Source of the DNA: Chloroflexota bacterium
GTDB lineage: Bacteria; Chloroflexota; Anaerolineae; Fen-1058
Length of the DNA stretch: 9,915 bases
NCBI GenBank assembly: GCA_016219235.1
Contig: JACRBO010000419.1
Span: forward strand, 1 to 9,915
Direction of reading: 5' to 3'
Shown here piece after piece: positions 1 through 6,626 of this stretch. Position numbers and translations under genes: made by a program. Below the pieces are notes generated by a model. It was not told the origin of the DNA, did no database searches, and saw only the letters and a list, made by a program, of their open reading frames with translations. Position 1 is the stretch's first letter, and every line of letters starts with the position of its first letter.

Positions 1-693
1 TCGAAAGTGCGCGGTTACTTGCCGGGACGCTTCTCCTTCAACGTCAAAGGCGGGCGCTGCGAGGCGTGCGAGGGGCAAGGCGAAATCCAGATCGAGATGC
101 AGTTCATGGCCGATATGTACGTGCTGTGCGATGTGTGCCACGGCGCGCGCTACAATCGCGAGACGCTGCAAATCCGCTACAAGGACAAGAACATCGCCGA
201 AGTGCTGGCCATGACGGTCAGCGAAGCGTTGATCTTCTTCGAGAACATTCCGCCCTTGCAACGCAAACTCAAGACACTGGAAGATGTGGGCCTGGGTTAC
301 ATCCGATTGGGGCAACCTGCTCCCACGATGTCGGGCGGCGAGGCGCAGCGCGTGAAGTTGAGCAAGGAACTGAGCAAGCGTGCCACCGATCACACGCTGT
401 ACATCCTCGATGAGCCGTCGGTGGGCCTGCACGCCGCGGATGTCCACAAGCTGATCGAGGTATTGAACCGCCTCGTCGATCAGGGCAACAGCATTGTCAT
501 CATCGAACATCATCCCGACATCATCAAAGTGTCGGACTGGTTGATCGATCTGGGGCCGGAGGGCGGCGATCGGGGCGGTTATCTGGTCGCGGAAGGCACG
601 CCGGAACAGATCGCGGCGAATAAGCAATCGCATACCGGGTTGTACTTGAAGAAGCATCTGTCCCCATCGAAACGGCTTCAGGCGCGCACGTAA
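1..693 (+). CDS. uvrA: UvrA excinuclease ABC subunit A, C-terminal part (5' end outside window)
   Basis: This is the last 230 residues of UvrA, the DNA-damage-sensing ATPase that loads UvrB in nucleotide excision repair. The frame is open from base 1, so the gene begins upstream; UvrA is normally about 940 residues. Visible in order are the [13 protein letters not shown] segment, a zinc finger of pattern CX2C-X19-CX2C (window residues C20, C23, C43, C46), the ABC signature SGGEAQR (111-117), Walker B LYILDEP (133-139) with D137 and E138, and the H-loop His at 170. The GPEGGD and LKKHL motifs near the end are usual for the family, and the stop is TAA at 691-693. Two variations stand out: DEPSVGLH where the second ATPase domain usually has DEPTTGLH, and EHHPD where EHNLD is usual. 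The zinc finger and high overall similarity favour true UvrA over a UvrA2-type paralogue. Confidence 0.97.
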   Translation, partial: SKVRGYLPGRFSFNVKGGRCEACEGQGEIQIEMQFMADMYVLCDVCHGARYNRETLQIRYKDKNIAEVLAMTVSEALIFFENIPPLQRKLKTLEDVGLGYIRLGQPAPTMSGGEAQRVKLSKELSKRATDHTLYILDEPSVGLHAADVHKLIEVLNRLVDQGNSIVIIEHHPDIIKVSDWLIDLGPEGGDRGGYLVAEGTPEQIAANKQSHTGLYLKKHLSPSKRLQART

Positions 694-761
694 CATCCCG
701 CCGGCACCCCGCGTCAGTCGGTTGTAAGCAGGCCTCAACATTCAACTCATCCAGACTCAAT

Positions 762-814
762 CGCTCTGGCCGTGCCACTGGGACCCTGTTAGCGTGCCCA
801 CGGCGGCCAGAGCG
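762..814 (+). terminator. Stem-loop downstream of uvrA, possible weak terminator
   Basis: CGCTCTGGCCG at 762-772 is exactly complementary to CGGCCAGAGCG at 804-814, giving an 11-bp GC-rich stem with a 31-nt loop, 68 bases after the uvrA stop. An alternative pairing (769-774 GCCGTG with 799-804 CACGGC) can extend the stem with a 3-nt bulge. Only three T residues follow the stem (815-817), so it is not a textbook Rho-independent terminator. It may slow or end uvrA transcription, or just protect the 3' end. The inverted repeat is certain; the function is not. Confidence 0.4.
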
Positions 815-881
815 TTTGCCGGCGTCGAACGGGTACACGTAACCTGTAATCAGGCCGGCGGATCTGCCCACGAGACTGGAT

Positions 882-905
882 ATGTCACCCGCCAACGGGT
901 GACAT
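882..905. promoter_or_regulatory. Perfect 24-bp palindrome, candidate operator
   Basis: ATGTCACCCG at 882-891 and CGGGTGACAT at 896-905 are perfect inverted copies separated by CCAA, so ten base pairs match without a mismatch. There is no T-run after it, which argues against a terminator. It ends 7 bp upstream of a candidate -35 box (913-918), a typical place for a dimeric regulator to bind. The palindrome is directly visible; that it is an operator, and for which protein, is inference. Confidence 0.5.
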
Positions 906-912
906 TTGCCGG

Positions 913-940
913 TTGCCTCCTCCGCATTTGGGAGTATCAT
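913..940 (+). promoter_or_regulatory. Candidate sigma-70-type promoter for the kinase cluster
   Basis: TTGCCT (913-918) and TATCAT (935-940) are separated by 16 bp. Each box matches four of the six positions of its consensus (TTGACA, TATAAT). A start near 947 would give a leader of about 175 nt before the kinase ATG. The call is weak because the 430-bp spacer is long enough to contain such pairs by chance; its position right after the palindrome is the main support. Confidence 0.3.
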
Positions 941-989
941 TACACTATCCCTCATCACGGCCCGCCATCAACACCATGTTGAGGTTGCG

Positions 990-1127
990 ATGCGCGTTTA
1001 TTCGACAACTGCCAGGGTTGATACGAGTTCGGAGTGCACTGAGAATTGCCCTCGCGCTTTGACCGTTCAAGGCGTGTGCTTCGTTCGCCTTGAGTCTTGT
1101 ATCCTCATGATCAGAGGATCCCTATGA
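990..1127 (+). CDS. Possible 45-residue upstream ORF overlapping the kinase start
   Basis: An ATG at 990 follows GAGG (981-984) by 5 nt and opens 45 codons ending in TGA at 1125-1127. That stop overlaps the kinase ATG as ATGA (1124-1127), the classic geometry for coupled translation. The peptide has four cysteines (C16, C20, C30, C37) and no recognisable domain, signal peptide or membrane helix. Third-position base use is close to random, unlike the GC-biased genes nearby, so it may not be a real protein. If it is translated, its ribosomes would run through and open the two hairpins just before the kinase start, which would make it a control ORF. Evidence is limited to the start context and the overlap. 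Confidence 0.3.
   Translation: MRVYSTTARVDTSSECTENCPRALTVQGVCFVRLESCILMIRGSL
1067..1093 (+). promoter_or_regulatory. Stem-loop in the leader of the large kinase gene
   Basis: TCAAGGCG at 1067-1074 pairs perfectly with CGCCTTGA at 1086-1093 around an 11-nt loop, with one further G-T pair possible (1066 and 1094). It ends 30 bases before the kinase ATG and 7 bases before the hairpin that holds the ribosome binding site. No T-run follows, so a terminator is unlikely. It may act with the next hairpin in setting translation. Confidence 0.4.
1101..1119 (+). promoter_or_regulatory. Hairpin enclosing the kinase ribosome binding site
   Basis: ATCCTC at 1101-1106 is exactly complementary to GAGGAT at 1114-1119, with a 7-nt loop. 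The Shine-Dalgarno core AGAGG (1113-1117) lies almost entirely in the 3' arm, 6 nt before the ATG at 1124. In RNA this would tend to hide the binding site. This site also decides the start: the ATG at 1124 has the best spacing, while the ATG at 1130 would be 12 nt away and the in-frame TTG at 1097 has no ribosome binding site of its own. Confidence 0.5.
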
Positions 1128-4100
1128 ATATGCTTGATATCAGAACCGTCCTGGTCAGTTCAGTTATCACCAGCGCCATCTGTGCCATGGTGGTGGCTTC
1201 GTTGTGGCGACAAAACCGCCGGCGGTCGCCAGAACTGGGCTACTGGCTGGCTGATTTTGTCTTGCAGTTCCTGTCGATTTTGCTCATCGCCCTGCGCGGT
1301 GTCCTGCCGGATGTGGTGTCCGTGTTGTTTGGCGTCCCCTTCAGCCTGATCGGGGCGCTGCTCATGTTCATCGGCCTGGAACACTATGTGGGAAAAACGA
1401 GTGCCCGGCGTTATAACTTCAGCCTGTTAGCCGGGTTCATTCTGGCGCATGCCTATTTTGTCTATGGGCAGCCCAACCTGGCGGCGCGCAATATCAATCT
1501 CTCCGTAGGCTTGTTGGTTGTCTGCGGCCAGTGCGCCTGGCTCTTATTGCGCCGGGTGGACGTGAACGTGCGACGGGAAACGAAAGCGGTCGGCGTGATT
1601 TTTGGAATCTACGGCCTGATTAGCTTACTGCGCATCTTTGCCGACCTGCTCACTCCGCACAGCAACGACTTATTCACGTCGGGTCTGTATGACACCCTGG
1701 CCATCTTAATCTACCAGATGCTGCTCATCGGCCTGACCTTCGCCTTGTTCCTCATGGTCAATCGGCGGCTGTTCATGGCGCTGGAAAACGACATCGCCGA
1801 ACGCCGGCAGGCAGCGGAGGCGTTGCGCCAGAGCGAGGATAAGTTCTCCAGGGCTTTTCAGACCGCGCCGTATGCCATCACCATCACGCGCGCGGAAGAC
1901 GGTACATTTATCGAGGTCAACGACACGTTTACCTTGATAACGGGGTTTAGTCGGGCAGAAGCCCTGGCCGATACGTCCATCGGGCTGAAACTGTGGGTCA
2001 ACGCAGAAGATCGACAGAGCGTCGTGGCCGCTCTGCGCGCCAGTCAGGCGGTGATGAGCCAGGAATACGCGTTCCGAAAGAAAGGCGGCGAATTCATCAC
2101 CGGCCTGTTCTCGGCTCAGGTGATCCAACTCAGTCAGGGGCTGTGCATCCTGTCCAGCATCAACGACATCTCCGAACGCAAACAGACCGAGGAGGCACTG
2201 CGCGAGAACGAAGAACGTTTCCGCAGTCTGTACGAAAATAGCACCGTAGGCATTTACCGCACCACGCCCGCTGGGCGAATCCTGTTAGCCAATCCCGCAC
2301 TGATTGCCATGCTGGGTTACTTGTCTATTGATGATCTGGCCAGCCGGGATCTCGAACAAAATGGCTTTGAGCCAGCGTATAATCGCGCGCAATTCGTCGA
2401 AACCATCGAGCGCGACGGCCAGATCAACGGGTTGGAATCCGGCTGGACCCGGCGGGATGGGACGGCGATTTTTGTCAGAGAGAGCGCCCGCGCCATCCGC
2501 GATCCGCAGGGCCGGACGTTGTACTATGACGGCACGGTCGAAGACATTACCGATCGCAAACGGGCGGAGGACCGCGTCCGTCAGCTCAATCGTGTGTATG
2601 CCGTGCTGAGCGACGTCAACCAGGCCATCGTGCGTGTCCGCGATTCACAGGCGCTGTTTGAGGCCACTTGCCGTATCGCCGTCGAGAAAGGCGGTTTTCG
2701 TCTGGCGTGGATCGGGCAGCTGGATGAGGCAAGCCAACAAGTGCGAGTGGCGGCGCACGCCGGGGCGAATGACGACGGCTACCTGGAACAACTCGACATC
2801 GTCGTGAATGAGAAGCAGCCGCGTGGTCGAGGGCCGACCGCCGAGGCCCTGCGTACCGGTCAACATGCCGTCGTCAACGATGTTGAACATGATCCGCGAA
2901 TGGCCTTGTGGCGAGAGGCAGCCCTGCGGCGGGGCTATCGATCATCGGCGGCCTTTCCGCTGAAAATCAACGGCGAGACACGGGGCACCGTCAATCTGTA
3001 TGCCGGCGAGCCAGGCTTCTTCGACGAAGACGAGCTCAAGCTGCTGGACGAGCTGGCGATGGATCTGTCTTTCTCGATGGAGTTCGCCGCGAAAGAGGTG
3101 GAACGCAGACAGGCTGAGGAAACGGTCAACAGCCTGGCAAAGTTCCCCGCTGAAAATCCCAACCCCATCCTGCGCATCGACCGTGAGGGTGTTTTGCTTT
3201 ACGCCAATGAGGCCAGTGCCGCCGTGTTGTCCGACTGGCAATTCGTCGTCGGCCAACCGGCCCCGCCGGTCTTGCAGCAAATGGCTTTTGAAGCGCTGGC
3301 GGCGCGGCAGACCACAACGACTGATCTGGAGCAGGGTCAACGGGTTATTTCATTCGTGGCGACCCCGGTGCTGGAGGCCGACTACGTCAATCTGTACGGG
3401 CGCGATGTCACCGAGCGTGTGCGAGCGGAAGAGGCGCTGCGCGAGAGCGAAGCGCGGTATCGTCACACGCTGGACGCCATGCTTGAAGGCTGCCAGATTC
3501 TGGGGTTTGATTGGCGCTATCTCTATCTCAACGACGTTGCGGACATCCACAACCGCCGGCCCAAAGCCGAACTGCTGGGCCAGAAATACATGGATATGTG
3601 GCCCGGCATTGAATCCACAGAAGTCTTCAGGGTAATCCGGAGCTGTATGGAAGAGCGCGTATCGCAGTCCATGGAGAACGAGTTTGTGTTCCCGGATGGC
3701 AGCGAAGGCTGGTTCGAGTTGAGAATATATCCAGTGCCGGAAGGGTGCGTGATTCTGTCGATCGACATTACTGAGCGCAAACAGGCCGAGCAGGCCCTGC
3801 GGGAGAGCGAAGAACGCTACCGCACCGTGGCCGATTACACCTACAGCTGGGAATACTGGCGCGCCTCGGATGGCAACATCGTCTACACCTCCCCCTCCGG
3901 CGAGCGCATCAGCGGTTACCGCGTTGCTGAATTCCTGGAAAATCCCGGCCTGTTGGATCAGATCGTTCATCCCGAGGATCATTTTCTCTTCGAGCAGCAC
4001 CAGTCGCTCGCACATCAGGCTCCCGGAGAATCGGGCGTACACGAAGCGGAATTCCGCATCCTGCGCAAGGATGGCGAGCTACGTTGGATCGGGCATACCT

Positions 4101-6121
4101 GCCAGGCCATCTACCGCGCCGATGGGACGAGCCTGGGGCGGCGCGGCACCAACCATGACATCACCGAGCGCAAACAGGCCGAGGAAAAACTACGGGTCAG
4201 CGAGGCAAAATTCAAGGCGGTGTTCGATAATGCGCCCATCGGCATCTCGCTTCTCGATCCAGATCGCAGGCTGCAGGAATCCAATGACATGCTCGCACAG
4301 ATTGTCCGCATCAACAAGGAAGGTCTGGCAGCCGGGGCATACCGCAACCGCAAATATATTCGCGAGGATGGCAGTGAGATTCCAACCAGTGAACTGGCCA
4401 GCACGCGCGCCATTGCCGAGCAAAAGACCATCCGCAAAGTCGTCAATGGCATCGTTTTGGAAGACGACGAGGTCATCTGGACACAGGTCAGCGCTGCGCC
4501 GTTGGGACTGCCAGACTCACGCATTGTTGTCATCACAGAGGATATCACCGCGCGCAAACAGGCCGAGGAAGCGCTGCGCGAGAGCGAAGAGCGCTTCCGC
4601 CGCGCGGTAGTCGGCGCGCCGTTCCCAATCATGATTCACGCCGAAAACGGCGAAGTGGTGGTCATCAATACTCCCTGGACCAAATTGACCGGCTATGATC
4701 ACGCCGACATTCCGACGATTGCCGACTGGACCCAGAAAGCGTATGGAGTACGGATGGAACTGGTCCAGGCAGATATTGACCAATTGTATGCGCTGGATGG
4801 GCCAAAAACTGAGGGCGAATATACGATTAGGACGCACAGTGGGCAAGCCCGAATCTGGGATTTCGGATCGGCCCCGATTGGCCGTCTGCCGGATGGACGG
4901 CGGTTGGTGATCAGCATGGCCATGGACGTTACCGAGCGCAAACGCGCCGAAGCCGAAATCCAAAAACTCAACGCCGAACTGGAACAGCGCGTGATCGAGC
5001 GCACGGCCGAGTTAAGCGACCTCTACAACAATGCGCCGTGCGGTTATCATTCGCTCGACAGCCACGGTGTATTCGTGCTCATCAACGACACCGAGTTGCG
5101 TTGGCTGGGCTATACCCGCGAGGAAGTCATCGGGAAAATGAGGGCTACCGACCTCTTCACGCCGGCCAGCGTTGAAACCTTCAACCAGAACTTCCCCGTT
5201 TTTAAGGCGCGGGGCTGGTTACAGGACCTGGAACTCGAGATGGTGCGCAAGGACGGCTCGCTTCTGCCGATTCTGCTCAATGCGACAGTCATCGCCGATA
5301 AGGACGGACAGTATCTTATGAGCCGTTCGACGATGACGGATCACACCGATCGCAAGCGGGCCGAGTCTCAACGGGCGGCGGCGCTCGAAGCGATGCAAGA
5401 GGCGCAAGCCCAACTCGAAGCCGCCAACAAAGAACTCGAAGCCTTCGCCTATTCCGTCTCGCACGATGTGCGCGCGCCGCTGCGCGCCATCGACGGCTTC
5501 TCGCGCATCCTGCTGGAAGATTACGCGGACAGGTTCGACGCCGAGGGGCAGCGGCTGTTCGGCGTCGTGCGCGCCAACGCCCAGAAAATGGATCAACTTA
5601 TCATCGATCTGCTGGCGCTCTCGCGGATCACCCGGAATGAGATGGTCTTGTCGCGCCTTGACATGACGACGCTGGTTCAGGCCGTCTACGCAGACATCGT
5701 TTTGCCTGAAGTGCAGGCGCAGTTCACCTTCACCGTCGCGACCCTGCCGGAGGCCGACGGCGACGCCACGCTGCTGCGCCAGGTCTGGAACAACTTGCTC
5801 GCCAACGCGATCAAATATACACTACCGCAGCCGGTGCGCCGCATCGAAGTGGGCGGCTATCGTCAGGGCGACGAGTACATCTACTTCGTCAAGGACACCG
5901 GTGTCGGCTTCAACCCCGCCTACACCCACAAATTGTTTGGCGTCTTCCAACGGCTGCACAAAGCCGAGGAGTTTGAAGGAATCGGGGTGGGGCTGGCCAT
6001 TGTCCAGCGTATCATTCAGCGCCACGGCGGACGGGTGTGGGCCGAAGGGCAGATCGATAGCGGGGCCACGTTTTACTTTACATTACCCTGCACGGAGGCA
6101 GGCCATGAGCCGTCAATTTGA
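1124..6121 (+). CDS. Membrane-bound multi-PAS/GAF sensor histidine kinase, 1665 residues
   Basis: This protein senses signals and phosphorylates itself on His, then passes the phosphate to a receiver Asp. About seven hydrophobic helices lie near residues 9-28, 40-58, 64-85, 99-114, 124-142, 155-173 and 188-212. They are followed by PAS units at roughly 236-359 and 360-486, a GAF domain (486-668), and PAS units at 669-773, 773-893, 893-1024, 1024-1152, 1152-1280 and 1301-1416. Most are joined by the [24 protein letters not shown] signalling helix. The kinase core has the H-box [11 protein letters not shown] (His1447), N-box [10 protein letters not shown] (N1557, N1561), G1 box DTGVGF (D1591) and G2 box GIGVGLAI near 1620. 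It ends without an attached receiver. The GAF lacks an obvious bilin-attachment Cys motif, so light sensing is not supported, and the ligands are unknown. The start is fixed by AGAGG 6 nt before ATG 1124. The 3' end overlaps the receiver gene by 17 bp. Confidence 0.96.
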   Translation: MNMLDIRTVLVSSVITSAICAMVVASLWRQNRRRSPELGYWLADFVLQFLSILLIALRGVLPDVVSVLFGVPFSLIGALLMFIGLEHYVGKTSARRYNFSLLAGFILAHAYFVYGQPNLAARNINLSVGLLVVCGQCAWLLLRRVDVNVRRETKAVGVIFGIYGLISLLRIFADLLTPHSNDLFTSGLYDTLAILIYQMLLIGLTFALFLMVNRRLFMALENDIAERRQAAEALRQSEDKFSRAFQTAPYAITITRAEDGTFIEVNDTFTLITGFSRAEALADTSIGLKLWVNAEDRQSVVAALRASQAVMSQEYAFRKKGGEFITGLFSAQVIQLSQGLCILSSINDISERKQTEEALRENEERFRSLYENSTVGIYRTTPAGRILLANPALIAMLGYLSIDDLASRDLEQNGFEPAYNRAQFVETIERDGQINGLESGWTRRDGTAIFVRESARAIRDPQGRTLYYDGTVEDITDRKRAEDRVRQLNRVYAVLSDVNQAIVRVRDSQALFEATCRIAVEKGGFRLAWIGQLDEASQQVRVAAHAGANDDGYLEQLDIVVNEKQPRGRGPTAEALRTGQHAVVNDVEHDPRMALWREAALRRGYRSSAAFPLKINGETRGTVNLYAGEPGFFDEDELKLLDELAMDLSFSMEFAAKEVERRQAEETVNSLAKFPAENPNPILRIDREGVLLYANEASAAVLSDWQFVVGQPAPPVLQQMAFEALAARQTTTTDLEQGQRVISFVATPVLEADYVNLYGRDVTERVRAEEALRESEARYRHTLDAMLEGCQILGFDWRYLYLNDVADIHNRRPKAELLGQKYMDMWPGIESTEVFRVIRSCMEERVSQSMENEFVFPDGSEGWFELRIYPVPEGCVILSIDITERKQAEQALRESEERYRTVADYTYSWEYWRASDGNIVYTSPSGERISGYRVAEFLENPGLLDQIVHPEDHFLFEQHQSLAHQAPGESGVHEAEFRILRKDGELRWIGHTCQAIYRADGTSLGRRGTNHDITERKQAEEKLRVSEAKFKAVFDNAPIGISLLDPDRRLQESNDMLAQIVRINKEGLAAGAYRNRKYIREDGSEIPTSELASTRAIAEQKTIRKVVNGIVLEDDEVIWTQVSAAPLGLPDSRIVVITEDITARKQAEEALRESEERFRRAVVGAPFPIMIHAENGEVVVINTPWTKLTGYDHADIPTIADWTQKAYGVRMELVQADIDQLYALDGPKTEGEYTIRTHSGQARIWDFGSAPIGRLPDGRRLVISMAMDVTERKRAEAEIQKLNAELEQRVIERTAELSDLYNNAPCGYHSLDSHGVFVLINDTELRWLGYTREEVIGKMRATDLFTPASVETFNQNFPVFKARGWLQDLELEMVRKDGSLLPILLNATVIADKDGQYLMSRSTMTDHTDRKRAESQRAAALEAMQEAQAQLEAANKELEAFAYSVSHDVRAPLRAIDGFSRILLEDYADRFDAEGQRLFGVVRANAQKMDQLIIDLLALSRITRNEMVLSRLDMTTLVQAVYADIVLPEVQAQFTFTVATLPEADGDATLLRQVWNNLLANAIKYTLPQPVRRIEVGGYRQGDEYIYFVKDTGVGFNPAYTHKLFGVFQRLHKAEEFEGIGVGLAIVQRIIQRHGGRVWAEGQIDSGATFYFTLPCTEAGHEPSI

Positions 6122-6551
6122 AGTTGAAATCCTGCTGGTCGAAGACAATCCCGCCGATGCCGAACTGGCCCTGCGGGCGTTGAAGAAAAATCGTCTGGCG
6201 AACAATGTCGTCGTCGTCACCGACGGCGAAGAAGCGCTGGATTTCATCTTCGGGCGCGGCGCGTTCAGTGGCCGGAAGCTCGAAGACGGGCCGCGGGTGA
6301 TTCTGCTGGATCTCAAACTGCCCAAAGTGGACGGGCTGGAAGTCCTGCGAGTCGTCAAAGGCGATCCGCGCACGAAGGTCATTCCGATCGTGGTGTTGAC
6401 TTCCTCGAAAGAAGAAAGCGACATCGTCGAAAGCTACCGGCTGGGTGTGAACAGCTACATCGTGAAGCCGGTCGATTTCGATAAGTTCGTGGTCGCCGTC
6501 AGAGACCTGGGCATGTACTGGCTGCTGCTCAATCAGCCGCCGACGACCTAA
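6105..6551 (+). CDS. Stand-alone response regulator of the Rcp1/CheY-like type, 148 residues
   Basis: The protein is one receiver domain with no output domain. It accepts phosphate on Asp and presumably signals by docking to another protein. The acidic pocket E13-D14 ([12 protein letters not shown]), phosphoacceptor D69 ([12 protein letters not shown]), switch T99 (VVLTSS) and K121 (YIVKPVDF) are all intact. The C-terminal part ([19 protein letters not shown]) resembles the receivers paired with cyanobacterial phytochromes and related multi-PAS kinases. The ATG at 6105 has GGAGG at 6094-6098, 6 nt upstream, and lies inside the end of the kinase gene. This 17-bp overlap suggests coupled translation and makes the large kinase its likely partner. 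An in-frame open stretch runs back to 5901, but only the 6105 start has the ribosome binding site and begins at the family's usual N-terminus. Confidence 0.96.
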   Translation: MSRQFEVEILLVEDNPADAELALRALKKNRLANNVVVVTDGEEALDFIFGRGAFSGRKLEDGPRVILLDLKLPKVDGLEVLRVVKGDPRTKVIPIVVLTSSKEESDIVESYRLGVNSYIVKPVDFDKFVVAVRDLGMYWLLLNQPPTT

Positions 6552-6626
6552 TCGGCGCGACACCCCCGAATGGTCGCAGGTTAGCCCCATCGACTGGCAA
6601 CCGACCCCATCAGCAGGAGCAGATCT

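Larger units (their letters stand above)
694..989. other. Intergenic spacer between uvrA and the kinase cluster
   Basis: No recognisable gene lies here. The stretch carries an 11-bp inverted repeat (762-814), a perfect 24-bp palindrome (882-905) and a weak promoter-like pair (913-940), each listed separately. The GCCGGC motif also occurs twice, at 818-823 and 854-859. Open frames crossing this stretch on both strands have no recognisable protein motif and no good ribosome binding site. Confidence 0.6.

Noticed and set aside
524..958. 144-codon open frame on the minus strand overlapping the uvrA end and spacer
   Set aside because: It is largely antisense to uvrA, its protein has an arginine/proline-rich composition typical of shadow frames, and there is no recognisable motif or ribosome binding site.
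1059..1105. TTGACC (1059-1064) and TATCCT (1100-1105) as a promoter for the large kinase
   Set aside because: The boxes are 35 bp apart, too far to act together, and neither has a good partner at 16-18 bp.
2580..3125. Phytochrome/bilin-type photoreceptor reading of the GAF domain, prompted by the Rcp1-like receiver downstream
   Set aside because: The GAF domain lacks a recognisable chromophore-binding Cys motif, and no PHY domain is seen, so a light-sensing role is not supported.
3350..4042. 230-codon minus-strand open frame inside the large kinase
   Set aside because: It is the antisense of strongly conserved PAS coding sequence, and its translation has no recognisable domain. Long antisense frames are expected in GC-biased genes.
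1804..5370. Regularly spaced repeats inside the large kinase as a CRISPR-like or tandem-repeat array
   Set aside because: The repeated words encode the signalling helix between PAS units, vary in sequence, and are spaced by whole domains of 300-400 bp within one open frame.
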